36,069 nucleotides of DNA from Streptomyces xantholiticus. GTDB taxonomy: Bacteria > Actinomycetota > Actinomycetes > Streptomycetales > Streptomycetaceae. Below the pieces are notes generated by a model that did not search any database, was not told the origin of the DNA, and worked only from the letters and a program-made list of their open reading frames with translations. This document shows positions 1-8,470 of the stretch, piece by piece. The stretch covers positions 41,605 through 77,673 of the forward strand of contig NZ_BMWB01000031.1 in NCBI RefSeq assembly GCF_014651015.1, written 5' to 3'. Position 1 is the stretch's first letter; each line of letters opens with the position of its first letter. The position numbers were made by a program, and so were the translations under genes.

Positions 1-45
1 GGGGCGGCGCGCCGGGCCCTCCCACACGCGGAAGCGCGGGAGATC

Positions 46-714
46 GTGTTCGACTTTCTTGAAGGTTACGACTTGCTCGGGGCGTTCTGGGTGACGGTGC
101 AACTCACCGTCCTCTCCGGAATCGGCTCCCTGGTGCTCGGCACCGTCCTCGCCGCGATGCGAGTGAGCCCGGTGCCCCTGATGCGCTCTTTCGGTACGGT
201 CTACGTGAACGTGGTCCGGAACATCCCGCTCACCGTGATCATCGTCTTCTCCTCGCTCGGTCTCGCCGACGTCTTCGGCATGACGCTGGGCGCGGCCGAC
301 GACTTCGAGGCCAAGTACTTCCGGCTCGCTGTCTTCGGGCTCTCTGCCTACACTGCTGCGTTCGTGTGCGAGGCGGTGCGGTCCGGCATCAACACGGTGC
401 CGGTCGGTCAGGCGGAGGCGGCACGGGCCATCGGGCTGAGTTTCACCCAGGTCCTCTCAAACGTGGTTCTCCCGCAGGCATTCCGCTCGGTCGTCGGTCC
501 GCTCACCAATGTGCTGATCGCCCTCACCAAGAACACCACGGTCGCGGCGGCCATCGGTGTGGCGGAAGCGGCCCTGCTGATGAAGGAGATGATCGAGAAC
601 GAGGCACAGCTCGTCCTCATCTCGGCGATCTTCGCCTTCGGCTTCGTTGTTCTGACCCTTCCCACCGGTCTCATCCTCGGCTGGGTCGGCAAGCGTGTGG
701 CGGTGAAACGATGA
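46..714 (+). CDS. gluC: Polar amino acid ABC transporter permease (GluC-type)
   Basis: Integral membrane subunit of an ABC importer for a polar amino acid, by family and context glutamate. The 222-residue length is usual for HisM/GluC permeases. Hydrophobic segments lie near residues 10-36, 55-75, 95-112, 150-172 and 190-212. The EAA loop that contacts the ATPase is visible as EAVRSGINTVPVGQAEAARA (about residues 109-128). The GTG start is preceded by a GGGAG run 3 nt upstream, which is rather close, so the start is probable rather than certain. The stop overlaps the ATG of the next permease (ATGA), indicating translational coupling. The ATPase and binding-protein genes (gluA, gluB) would lie upstream of the window. 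The gluABCD name rests on family resemblance and remembered Streptomyces gene order; the substrate cannot be read from a permease alone. Confidence 0.9.
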   Translation: MFDFLEGYDLLGAFWVTVQLTVLSGIGSLVLGTVLAAMRVSPVPLMRSFGTVYVNVVRNIPLTVIIVFSSLGLADVFGMTLGAADDFEAKYFRLAVFGLSAYTAAFVCEAVRSGINTVPVGQAEAARAIGLSFTQVLSNVVLPQAFRSVVGPLTNVLIALTKNTTVAAAIGVAEAALLMKEMIENEAQLVLISAIFAFGFVVLTLPTGLILGWVGKRVAVKR

Positions 715-1616
715 CGTCCGTTCTCTACGACGCCCCCGGCCCCCGGGCCAAGCGGCGCAATATCGTCTACACGGCCGTCTTCCTCGTGCTGCTGGCGCTG
801 GGCATCTGGTGGGTCCTCAGCGTCATGGCCGACCACGGACAGCTCGAATGGTCGCTGTGGAAGCCGTTCACCCAGTCCGCGGCATGGACGACCTATCTGC
901 TGCCCGGCCTCGCCAACACGCTGAAGGCCGCGGCGCTCGCCATGGTCATCGCGCTCCCGCTGGGTGCGATCTTCGGCATCGCCCGGCTCTCCGACCACCG
1001 CTCGGTCCGCGTTCCGGCGGGCGTGGTCGTGGAGTTCTTCCGCGCCATTCCGGTCCTGCTCCTGATGCTGTTCGCGAACGAGCTCTACTCGCGCTACACC
1101 AACATCAGCAGTGATCTGCGTCCGCTGTACGCCGTGGTCACCGGCCTGGTGCTGTACAACGCGTCGGTCCTCGCCGAGGTCGTACGGGCCGGCATCCTGT
1201 CGCTGCCCAAGGGCCAGTCGGAGGCCGCCAAGGCCATCGGGCTGCGCAAGGGCCAGACGATGACGAGCATCCTGCTGCCGCAGTCCGTCACCGCAATGCT
1301 GCCGGCGCTGGTCAGCCAGCTCGTGGTCATCGTCAAGGACACCGCACTCGGTGGCGCGGTGCTGGCCTTCGCGGAACTGCTCAACGCGCGTTCGACTCTC
1401 TCCGCGTTCTACGCGAATGTCATCCCGAGCTTCGTCGTCGTCGCGTTGATCTACATCGTCCTCAACCTGATCCTCACCACCTTCGCCTCCTGGCTGGAGC
1501 GCAGGCTGCGGCGGGCCAAGAAGAGCAGCGGCGCCGTCCTTACCGCACCCGGCGGCGCGGAGGAGCCCGTGGCCGAGCCCGGAGTCGGCAAGAACGATGA
1601 CGGACGCGCCGTCTGA
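711..1616 (+). CDS. gluD: Polar amino acid ABC transporter permease (GluD-type)
   Basis: Second permease of the same importer, 301 residues. It has an N-terminal membrane helix (about 18-37), then the usual permease core with an EAA loop reading EVVRAGILSLPKGQSEAAKA. A charged cytoplasmic C-terminal tail of about 45 residues follows the last helix and is rich in Ala, Glu and Gly. The start ATG overlaps the upstream stop codon by the ATGA arrangement; a longer frame beginning at 366 is only an artefact of overlap with gluC. Together the two permeases would form the heterodimeric channel. The operon ends here: a perfect hairpin lies 25 nt after the stop. Confidence 0.9.
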   Translation: MTSVLYDAPGPRAKRRNIVYTAVFLVLLALGIWWVLSVMADHGQLEWSLWKPFTQSAAWTTYLLPGLANTLKAAALAMVIALPLGAIFGIARLSDHRSVRVPAGVVVEFFRAIPVLLLMLFANELYSRYTNISSDLRPLYAVVTGLVLYNASVLAEVVRAGILSLPKGQSEAAKAIGLRKGQTMTSILLPQSVTAMLPALVSQLVVIVKDTALGGAVLAFAELLNARSTLSAFYANVIPSFVVVALIYIVLNLILTTFASWLERRLRRAKKSSGAVLTAPGGAEEPVAEPGVGKNDDGRAV

Positions 1617-1641
1617 CGGTTCATCGGATGTTCGACCGCTG

Positions 1642-1672
1642 AGGGGCGGTGGCCACGGGCCACCGCCCCTCG
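1642..1672 (+). terminator. Hairpin terminator of the glu operon
   Basis: A perfect 14-bp inverted repeat (1642-1655 with 1659-1672) with a 3-nt loop lies just after gluD. The stem is nearly all G and C. It has no T-run, which is common for actinobacterial terminators. It separates the transporter from the monooxygenase gene. Confidence 0.8.
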
Positions 1673-1791
1673 CCGCGCTCCCGGTGTCGCTTGACGCGGG
1701 CACCGGCAGTGGGTTGCATACGTTCTGTGATCGCGCACCGGGCTCCAACAGCACATCCCCGCACGTCCCTCCGGGCCCGAGGAGTCACGCC

Positions 1792-3411
1792 GTGGACCCG
1801 GTGATCGTGGTCGGCGCCGGCCCGGTCGGACTCGCGCTCTCCCTCGCCCTCGCCGCGCAGGGCGTCCCCTCCGTCGTGCTCGACGAGGGCAACGGCAAGG
1901 ACGAGCCGCGGCCCGCCCGCACCGTCGTTCTCCGCCCGGACACCGCTGCCCTGATGGAGCGGCTCGGCTGCGACACCGTGCACGACGAGGGAGCCCGGTG
2001 GACCGGCTGGCGGTCGATGCTGCGCAAGCAGGACCTGCGGCAGCTGCCCCTCGACGACACCGAGGACGACGGCCGAGGTCCCGCCGCACCGCTGCACATC
2101 CCCCAGCACAGTCTTGCCCGCGGGCTGCGCGACGCCGCCAGGGAGCACCGGCTCGTACGGCTGGTCACCGACAGCCGCCTCGACTCGCTCGAACAGGACG
2201 CCGGAGGGGTCGGCGTGCACACCAGAGGGCCCTCCCCGACCTGGTGGCGGGGGAGCTACGTCGTGGGGTGCGACGGCGCCAGGTCCACGGTCCGCAAGCT
2301 CCTCGGCATCCGCTTCCCCGGCCGTACGGCGGTGGAACGTCACGCCGTGGCCGCCCTGCGCACCGAACTGCCCTGGTCCGGCGAAGCGTTGCTGCACCGC
2401 CGGCCGCCGTGGAGCTCCGGCGGTGCGGAGATCACCGCGCGCCCGCTCCCGGACGGCGTCTGGCGGCTGGACTGGCTCCTCCCGCCCCGCGGCGAACTGG
2501 TCACGCCCGAGGCCCTGGTGGCGCGGATCCGCGACACACTGACCGGCTGGTGCGGCCAGGCCCCGCCGTACGAACTGCTCGACACCGGCGTCCACACCCT
2601 CCACCACCGGCTCGCCCGTCGCTGGCGCGTCGACCGGGCCTTCCTCGCCGGTGACGCGGCCCACCTGATGGGGGCCGTCGGCACCCAGGGTCTCGACGAA
2701 GGACTGCGGGACGTGGACAACCTGGCCTGGAAGCTGGCGCAGGCCTGGCACCACGGCGCCTCCGAGACACTCCTGGACAGCTACCAGGCGGAGCGGCGCA
2801 CCGCTGTCGCCGCGCGGTTGCGCGCCGCCGACCAGTCACTGCCGATACTGCGCAGCGGCGGCGGGCTGCGCATGTACCTCCCCGGGGCCGCCCGGGGGCA
2901 CGACGCGATGCTCACCGACGCGCATCTCGGGCAGGGCGCACTCGGCGCTCCGCCCGTATACGCGCACTCCCCCCTCACCCCGGTGCCCACCGGCCCGCCG
3001 GCCCTCACCGGCGCGGGGCCGGGCTCACCGGTCGCCGACGTACGGGTCACGGCTCCCGACGGCACCTCGGCCCTGCTGTGGGACCGGTTGGGGCAGGGGC
3101 GTCTGCTCGTCGTACTGGTGGCTCCGGGCACCGGCGTGTGGGACCGGCGCCACTGGGTCGGCGCAGGCATCATGCCGAGGCTGGCGACCGCCGTGTCCGG
3201 ATTGCCGGTCGAGGCCGAACTGCTGGTGACGGAGAGCTACCCGGGCGCCGCCGCGCACACCGTGCTGCTGGTGCGTCCCGACGGGCATCTGGTGGCCGCC
3301 TTCGCGGGGGTGCGGCCCTCGGAACTCCACGCCGCCGCGGACATCGCACGAGGAGGAGCACGGACCACGGAGGGTCCCAAGGGCTCCGACCGCACTGCGG
3401 ACAGCGATTGA
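1792..3411 (+). CDS. FAD-dependent monooxygenase (aromatic hydroxylase type)
   Basis: Predicted flavoprotein monooxygenase of the PheA/TfdB-like group, 539 residues; it would use NAD(P)H and O2 to hydroxylate an aromatic or polyketide-like substrate. The N-terminus opens directly with the FAD-binding Rossmann motif VIVVGAGPVGLAL. The second FAD contact VGCDGARS lies near residue 160 and the third motif GDAAHLMGAVGTQGLDEGL near 286. The region after about residue 405 resembles the thioredoxin-like C-terminal domain of phenol hydroxylases, without an obvious CxxC. The GTG start at 1792 is chosen because a CGAGGAG ribosome site lies 8 nt upstream and the GxGxxG motif needs to be near the N-terminus; the frame stays open back to 1597 inside gluD. 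No polyketide cluster is adjacent, so the substrate is unknown. Confidence 0.85.
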   Translation: MDPVIVVGAGPVGLALSLALAAQGVPSVVLDEGNGKDEPRPARTVVLRPDTAALMERLGCDTVHDEGARWTGWRSMLRKQDLRQLPLDDTEDDGRGPAAPLHIPQHSLARGLRDAAREHRLVRLVTDSRLDSLEQDAGGVGVHTRGPSPTWWRGSYVVGCDGARSTVRKLLGIRFPGRTAVERHAVAALRTELPWSGEALLHRRPPWSSGGAEITARPLPDGVWRLDWLLPPRGELVTPEALVARIRDTLTGWCGQAPPYELLDTGVHTLHHRLARRWRVDRAFLAGDAAHLMGAVGTQGLDEGLRDVDNLAWKLAQAWHHGASETLLDSYQAERRTAVAARLRAADQSLPILRSGGGLRMYLPGAARGHDAMLTDAHLGQGALGAPPVYAHSPLTPVPTGPPALTGAGPGSPVADVRVTAPDGTSALLWDRLGQGRLLVVLVAPGTGVWDRRHWVGAGIMPRLATAVSGLPVEAELLVTESYPGAAAHTVLLVRPDGHLVAAFAGVRPSELHAAADIARGGARTTEGPKGSDRTADSD

Positions 3412-3436
3412 TTCTCGATGTCGGGCATGGTGTACT
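3408..3436 (+). promoter_or_regulatory. Candidate promoter of the Cys leader/CDO operon
   Basis: TTGATT (3408-3413), a 17-nt spacer and TGTACT (3431-3436) give a plausible housekeeping-sigma promoter with 4/6 matches in each box. The -35 box overlaps the stop codon of the monooxygenase. The expected transcription start, about 7 nt after the -10 box, falls on the GTG at 3444, so the first translated codon would be the first base of the mRNA. Start site not measured. Confidence 0.5.
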
Positions 3437-3443
3437 CCGGAAC

Positions 3444-3530
3444 GTGACCGACACCGATGTGCGCCTGTGGCGGAGGGTCCATATGGACCTCGTCCGCTAT
3501 GCGGGCTGCGTGTGTCGGCCGTCCTGCTGA
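3444..3530 (+). CDS. Cys-rich leader peptide (putative attenuator ORF)
   Basis: Short open frame of 28 codons upstream of cysteine dioxygenase, ending MDLVRYAGCVCRPSC then TGA. Three of the last seven residues are Cys (codons at 3507, 3513 and 3525). The GTG at 3444 coincides with the predicted transcription start, so it may be translated leaderless; an in-frame GTG at 3459 and an ATG at 3483 are alternatives. Cys-rich leaderless upstream ORFs that sense cysteine supply are described in mycobacteria, and short leader peptides before sulfur genes are common in Streptomyces. The link to sulfur metabolism is strengthened by the two genes that follow and by the anti-Shine-Dalgarno pairing described separately. 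Function as a sensor is inference. Confidence 0.65.
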   Translation: MTDTDVRLWRRVHMDLVRYAGCVCRPSC

Positions 3531-3595
3531 TTTCGCCTTCCCTCTGCGCTGCGGCCTGCTCTGCCCGCGCGCACTCCAGCGAACCCAGGACGGTT
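3517..3595 (+). promoter_or_regulatory. Leader/anti-SD helix controlling cysteine dioxygenase
   Basis: Bases 3517-3526, the last codons of the leader peptide, can pair without a bulge with 3586-3595, which contains the AGGA ribosome site of cysteine dioxygenase (8 Watson-Crick pairs then 2 G-U pairs). A nested 5-bp stem (3547-3551 with 3577-3581) would stabilise the arrangement. A ribosome stalled at the Cys codons at 3507 or 3513 would cover the 5' arm and free the ribosome site. The pairing is seen in the sequence; the regulatory behaviour is inferred. Confidence 0.55.
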
Positions 3596-3598
3596 TCC

Positions 3599-4198
3599 GT
3601 GTCCCACCCTGCATCCCTTCCCCCTGCGGTCCTTCCTCCGGCCCCTGCCGTGGGTCCGCCCTCGCCCGTCACGGGCTTCGGGCCACCCGCTCCGAGTGAG
3701 CCCGGCGCGCCGACCTCCGCGGAGCTGCTGGACTTCGTGCGCCACGCCGCCACCGACAAGAAGCTGATCGCCTCACTCCCCCTCGACCCCGAGGGCCGCA
3801 CCTGGCTGCGACTCGAAGGACCGCGCGGCAGCGAGGCGTGGCTGATCGGCTGGCCGCCCGGCACGGGCACCGGCTGGCACGATCACGCCGAGTCCGTCGG
3901 CGCGTTCGCGACGGCCGAGGGCAGGCTGACGGAACACTCCCTCGCCGTCCGGCTGCCCGCGAGCGGCTGGAAGACACTCGAGCTCGACGACGGCGTGGAC
4001 CGCGAACGCCTCCTGGGCACCGGCCAGTCGCGGGCCTTCGGCAGGCATCATGTGCACGAGGTGCTCAACGAGTCACCCGTCGAGCACGCCGTCTCCGTCC
4101 ATGCCTACTACCCTCCGCTGCCGCTGATGAGGCGCTTCAGCCGGTCGGGAGCGGTCCTGCGTCTGGAGCAGGTCGAGCGTCCGGAGGACTGGCAGTGA
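3599..4198 (+). CDS. Cysteine dioxygenase family protein
   Basis: Cupin-fold non-haem iron thiol dioxygenase of the bacterial cysteine dioxygenase family, 199 residues, expected to oxidise cysteine or a related thiol to its sulfinate. Iron-binding histidines are visible in WHDHAESVGAF and in HHVHEVLN, and the HAYYPPL segment near the C-terminus is typical. The GTG at 3599 has a CCAGGA site 8 nt upstream; the frame is open further 5' to 3467 but that part overlaps the leader peptide and is low-complexity. The first 35 residues are Pro/Ala rich and probably disordered. Translation is likely controlled by the leader/anti-SD helix. The stop overlaps the GTG of the rhodanese gene, so the two are co-translated. 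The true substrate (Cys or 3-mercaptopropionate) is not certain. Confidence 0.88.
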   Translation: MSHPASLPPAVLPPAPAVGPPSPVTGFGPPAPSEPGAPTSAELLDFVRHAATDKKLIASLPLDPEGRTWLRLEGPRGSEAWLIGWPPGTGTGWHDHAESVGAFATAEGRLTEHSLAVRLPASGWKTLELDDGVDRERLLGTGQSRAFGRHHVHEVLNESPVEHAVSVHAYYPPLPLMRRFSRSGAVLRLEQVERPEDWQ

Positions 4199-4581
4199 GC
4201 GAACCGCTGGGTATCGACGAGCACCTGGAGCGCGTACGGCAGGGCCTCCAACGGCTGGGCCCGGAAGAGGCCTTCGAGGCTGCGGCCGCCGGGGCACTGC
4301 TGGTGGACATCCGCTACCAGGCGCTGCGCGAGCGCGACGGGCTGATCCCGGGGGCGCTGGTCGTGGAGCGCAACGAACTGGAATGGCGGCTGGATCCCCG
4401 GGGCAGTCACCGCCTCCCGCAGGCGGTCGGTCACGACCTGCGGATCGTGGTGATCTGCAACGAGGGCTACGCCTCCTCCCTCGCGGCCGCTTCCCTGCAT
4501 CAACTGGGCCTGCGCCGCGCGACCGACCTCGTCGGCGGCTTCCAGGCGTGGAAGGCGTCGGGCCTACCGGTCGCCCGGTAG
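4195..4581 (+). CDS. Rhodanese-like sulfurtransferase
   Basis: Single-domain rhodanese of 128 residues. The aspartate-containing VDIR segment near residue 38 and the active-site loop CNEGYAS (Cys near residue 85, the persulfide carrier) are intact, followed by the usual GGFQAWKASGLPV ending. It starts on GTG overlapping the stop of cysteine dioxygenase (GTGA), with a GGAGGA site a few bases upstream inside that gene. The pairing of a thiol dioxygenase with a sulfurtransferase suggests handling of persulfide or sulfite released from cysteine. The precise sulfur donor and acceptor are unknown. Confidence 0.88.
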   Translation: MSEPLGIDEHLERVRQGLQRLGPEEAFEAAAAGALLVDIRYQALRERDGLIPGALVVERNELEWRLDPRGSHRLPQAVGHDLRIVVICNEGYASSLAAASLHQLGLRRATDLVGGFQAWKASGLPVAR

Positions 4582-4737
4582 CCCGAGGGACCGATCGCGC
4601 CGCCCGGCCACGCCTGTCCTCCGCGGACCTCTGGCGTGCCCCCGGTCCCCGCCAGAGGCGACCGGCCGAACCGGCCGGCGGTCGCTTTCCGGCGCGGCCG
4701 ACGCGACCGGCGCCCCACGACCGATACGGAGCCGCGC

Positions 4738-4809
4738 CCGGCGATGCCGGGGCGAAACCGCGTGACCCCGGGTGCGGCCCACGGCCAGAGGCGTCCGGGG
4801 CGATGCGAC
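4738..4809. repeat. 72-nt direct repeat, copy 1
   Basis: This segment recurs at 4870-4941, 132 nt away, with one mismatch (C/T) in 72 bases. Within it CCGGGG (4747-4752) and CCCCGG (4766-4771) can form a small stem. The near identity shows a recent duplication or a maintained element. Confidence 0.9.
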
Positions 4810-4869
4810 CGGATACGCGATGGTGCCTCGGCGCATCCCCTGCGAGGCGATCCGGCAGCGCCACCTCGG

Positions 4870-4941
4870 CCGGCGATGCCGGGGCGAAATCGCGTGACCC
4901 CGGGTGCGGCCCACGGCCAGAGGCGTCCGGGGCGATGCGAC
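4870..4941. repeat. 72-nt direct repeat, copy 2
   Basis: Second copy of the element at 4738-4809, in the same orientation and differing at a single base. The 60-nt spacer between the copies is not repeated. Confidence 0.9.
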
Positions 4942-5032
4942 GAGGCGAACGGCGGGGCCGCGCCCCCTTGCGACGCGGTCCATGGCCGGCGCGGGCGGCG
5001 CCCCCCACGCCCAGGTGCCCCCATGGCGGGCG

Positions 5033-5060
5033 GGGCCGCGTGTCCCACGGGGTGCGGCCC
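5033..5060 (-). terminator. Weak candidate terminator after recX
   Basis: A 7-bp GC stem (5033-5039 with 5054-5060) and a 14-nt loop lie a few bases past the recX stop on the minus strand. There is no T-run. It is plausible as the end of the recA-recX transcript but the loop is long. Confidence 0.35.
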
Positions 5061-5064
5061 GTCC

Positions 5065-5637
5065 CTAGGTGCCCGCCTCGTCCAAGTCCGTTGTGTCCTC
5101 GCCCTCTTCCTCCAGCGCCCGCCTGACCACCCGCAGGGCCATGCCCTCCGAGTAGCCCTTGCGGGCCAGCATCCCGGCCAGCCGGCGCAGGCGCCGGTCC
5201 CGGTCGAGGCCTCGGGTGGAGCGCAGCTTGCGCGCCACCAGCTCGCGGGCCGTCTCCTCTTCCTGGTCGGAGTCGAGCCGGCCCACGGCCTCGTCGATCA
5301 ACTCCGAGTCGACGCCCTTGGTCCGCAGCTCCCGCGCCAGGGCCCGCCGGGCGAGGCCGCGGCCGTGGTGCCGGGACTCCACCCATGCGTCGGCGAAGGC
5401 GGCGTCGTTGATCAGTCCCACGTCCTCGAAACGGGAGAGGACCTCCTCGGCCACCTCCGAGGGGATCTCCCGCTTGTGCAGCGCGTCCGCGAGCTGTTTG
5501 CGGGTGCGCGGGGTCCCGGTGAGCAGGCGCAGGCAGATTGCCCGCGCCCGCTCAGCCGGGTCTTTGGGCGACAGCTCCTTCTCGGCCCTCGACGAGTCGG
5601 GGCTGTCACCCGGCCATTCGGTACGCCGGGCGGCCAT
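5065..5637 (-). CDS. recX: Recombination regulator RecX
   Basis: RecX modulates RecA by binding its filament and limiting strand exchange. This 190-residue protein has an acidic, probably disordered first 25 residues followed by the repeated three-helix RecX modules; the signatures RARAICLRLLTGTPRTRKQL, GLINDAAFADAWVESR and ARKGYSEGMALRVV are visible. The start ATG sits 3 nt after the recA stop, so the pair is co-transcribed and probably translationally coupled, as in other actinobacteria. No damage or truncation is seen. Confidence 0.95.
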   Translation of the reverse strand: MAARRTEWPGDSPDSSRAEKELSPKDPAERARAICLRLLTGTPRTRKQLADALHKREIPSEVAEEVLSRFEDVGLINDAAFADAWVESRHHGRGLARRALARELRTKGVDSELIDEAVGRLDSDQEEETARELVARKLRSTRGLDRDRRLRRLAGMLARKGYSEGMALRVVRRALEEEGEDTTDLDEAGT

Positions 5638-5640
5638 GCG

Positions 5641-6768
<1,128 letters not shown>

Positions 6769-6811
6769 GGGTTCCACCCGATTTGCTTGTGTCGATCGCT
6801 TCACGTCAAAG

Positions 6812-6834
6812 ACGCTAACCCCTGCCACTGACAA
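6812..6834 (-). promoter_or_regulatory. recA proximal promoter, PafBC/RecA-NDp type
   Basis: On the minus strand the sequence reads T-TGTCAGTG (6834-6826), eight bases, then TAGCGT (6817-6812). This matches every fixed position of the RecA-independent damage promoter known from mycobacteria, tTGTCRGTG-N8-TAnnnT, which is activated by PafBC. The predicted transcription start near 6805 leaves a leader of about 37 nt before the recA ATG. Confidence 0.75.
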
Positions 6835-6892
6835 TGGGCCCCGACGTCCGGCCGGCCTGTGGATAACTCGCGGGAACGAGGGCCGGGATCCC

Positions 6893-6922
6893 ATAAGAAT
6901 GGATGTTCGATTTTACTGTCAA
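6893..6922 (-). promoter_or_regulatory. recA distal promoter with LexA (SOS) box
   Basis: Minus-strand TTGACA (6922-6917) is a perfect -35 box; 18 nt later TCTTAT (6898-6893) is a 4/6 match to -10. Between and overlapping them is TCGAACATCCATTCTT (6910-6895). Its first half is the ideal TCGAAC of the actinobacterial SOS box and its second half is degenerate (ATTCTT against GTTCGA). The position between the boxes fits repression by LexA. Confidence 0.75.
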
Positions 6923-6966
6923 GCGGACCACCCGGGCATCCGGACCCGCGCGATCCGGGCCTCCGC

Positions 6967-8274
6967 TCAGCTCTCTGCGTCGGTCTGCGGGGGCACGGCG
7001 CCCGCTGCGCCCTGGGGCGTGGACGGCACACCGCTGCCGCTCCGGAGGGCGCTGCGCACCCGCGCGAGCGCCCGGCCGCCACCATGCCTCCGGTGCCCGT
7101 GGACCCGCGGGTCGTCGGTCACGGCGTACCGCTTCACGTACGCGCCGAGGAACGCCTGGAGGGTCGCGACCGCCGGGATCGCGATGAGCGCGCCGACCGC
7201 CCCCAGCAGCGCGGTGCCCGCGACGACCGAGCCGAAGGCCACCGCCGGGTGGATGTCGACCGTCCTTGCGGTGAGCTTCGGCTGCAGCACGTAGTTCTCG
7301 AACTGCTGGTAGATCACGACGAAGCCGAGCACCCACACCGCGTACCAGGGATCGACGGTGAACGCGATCAGCATCGGCAGCGCACCGGCCAGGTAGGTGC
7401 CGATGGTCGGGATGAACTGGGAGAGGAGCCCGACCCAGACCGCGAGCGCCGGGGCGTACGGCACCTCGAGGATCTCCAGCAGGATGTAGTGCGCGATCCC
7501 GGAGATCAGCGCCATCAGCCCGCGCGAGTAGAGGTATCCGCCGGTCTTGTCGACCGCGATCTCCCAGGCCCGCAGGACCTCGGTCTGCTTGGCCGGAGGC
7601 AGTACGGAGCACAGCGCGCGGCGCAGTCTGGGCCCGTCGGCGGCGAAGTAGAACGAGAACAGGAAGATCGTCAGCAGCTTGAACAGACCGCCGAGCACGG
7701 TGGCCGACACGTCCAGCACCCCGCTGGCACTGTTCTGCACGTACTTCCGCAGCCAGTCCGAACGCAACAGGCTGTCCTGGACCTCCACCCGGGACAGCTC
7801 CGTGTGGAAGGTGCCGTTGATCCAGCGGATGACCGAGTCGAGGTACTGGGGGAAGTCCTCGACCATCTGCACGATCTGTCCGGCCAGCATCGAGCCCAGC
7901 AGCACGACGAACCCGATCCCGGCGCCCAGCACCGCGAAGAAGACCAGGAAGGTGGCGAGGCCCCGGCGCATGCCTCGGGCCGCCATCCGCCCCACCGCGG
8001 GCTCGATCGCAAGCGCCAGGAAGAAGGCGATCAGGATGTTCATCAGAAGGCCGATGAGCTGGTGGAAGGCCCAACTCCCGAGCTGGAAGCAGGCGTAGAG
8101 CGCCAGCGCCAGGATCAGGGCGCGCGGCAGCCAGCGCGGCATGCGGGCCGCACCGCCGCCGCCGGCCGCCGAGCCGGGAGGCGGAGAGGCCGGCGGAGTG
8201 CCCTGCGCCGGGATCCCGACTGCGGCCTCGTCCGACGCGACCGTGTCCTGCACGGTCTTCTCGTCAGCGGTCAT
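6967..8274 (-). CDS. AI-2E family transporter
   Basis: Polytopic membrane protein of the AI-2E (formerly UPF0118) exporter family, 435 residues. About 45 N-terminal residues rich in Gly, Pro and Ala precede the first helix. Paired hydrophobic segments occur at about 52-100 and 105-130, then a soluble middle part (about 135-190), then further helices with the family's conserved LSQFIPTIGTYLAGALP segment and the QQFENYVLQPKL segment. The C-terminal 60 residues are basic and then Gly/Pro rich, probably cytoplasmic. Members have been linked to autoinducer-2 export or to Na+/Li+-H+ antiport; the substrate here is unknown. An in-frame alternative start could shift the N-terminus by a few codons. 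It lies upstream of the recA promoter region, not in the recA operon. Confidence 0.88.
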   Translation of the reverse strand: MTADEKTVQDTVASDEAAVGIPAQGTPPASPPPGSAAGGGGAARMPRWLPRALILALALYACFQLGSWAFHQLIGLLMNILIAFFLALAIEPAVGRMAARGMRRGLATFLVFFAVLGAGIGFVVLLGSMLAGQIVQMVEDFPQYLDSVIRWINGTFHTELSRVEVQDSLLRSDWLRKYVQNSASGVLDVSATVLGGLFKLLTIFLFSFYFAADGPRLRRALCSVLPPAKQTEVLRAWEIAVDKTGGYLYSRGLMALISGIAHYILLEILEVPYAPALAVWVGLLSQFIPTIGTYLAGALPMLIAFTVDPWYAVWVLGFVVIYQQFENYVLQPKLTARTVDIHPAVAFGSVVAGTALLGAVGALIAIPAVATLQAFLGAYVKRYAVTDDPRVHGHRRHGGGRALARVRSALRSGSGVPSTPQGAAGAVPPQTDAES

Positions 8275-8470
8275 GTCGTCAGCGGTTCCCGTCCTGTGGG
8301 TCTGTGGTGCGCGGTCGCGGGCGCGGCGGTCGTGCCCTGCGCGGTCGCGCGCGGGGCGGTGGCGTCGTCATGCGGTCCCGTCCGGAGCCGGCGTCCGCGG
8401 GCCGTCCCGTCGGGCCGGCCCTCGCCAGTGTGGCTCACAGCGGTGACCGCAGGCCGTCCGTCCGGTGTCC

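Larger units (their letters stand above)
4582..5064. other. Non-coding interval between rhodanese and recX
   Basis: About 480 bp without a gene I can support. Open frames cross it in several frames on both strands, but none has a ribosome site or a recognisable domain, and two of them repeat the same peptide because of a direct DNA repeat. The interval holds the 72-nt repeat pair and, next to recX, a weak hairpin. Both neighbouring genes read into it (convergent), so its role may be structural or for termination. Confidence 0.6.

Noticed and set aside
1691..1724. TTGACG near 1691 as a promoter for the monooxygenase
   Set aside because: The -35 box is good, but the candidate -10 boxes are either weak (TGCATA at 18 nt) or badly spaced (TACGTT at 22 nt).
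3457..3699. 80-codon Cys-containing frame overlapping the leader and start of cysteine dioxygenase
   Set aside because: It runs through the ribosome site and start of cysteine dioxygenase in another frame and lacks its own ribosome site; the 28-codon frame ending at 3530 explains the region better.
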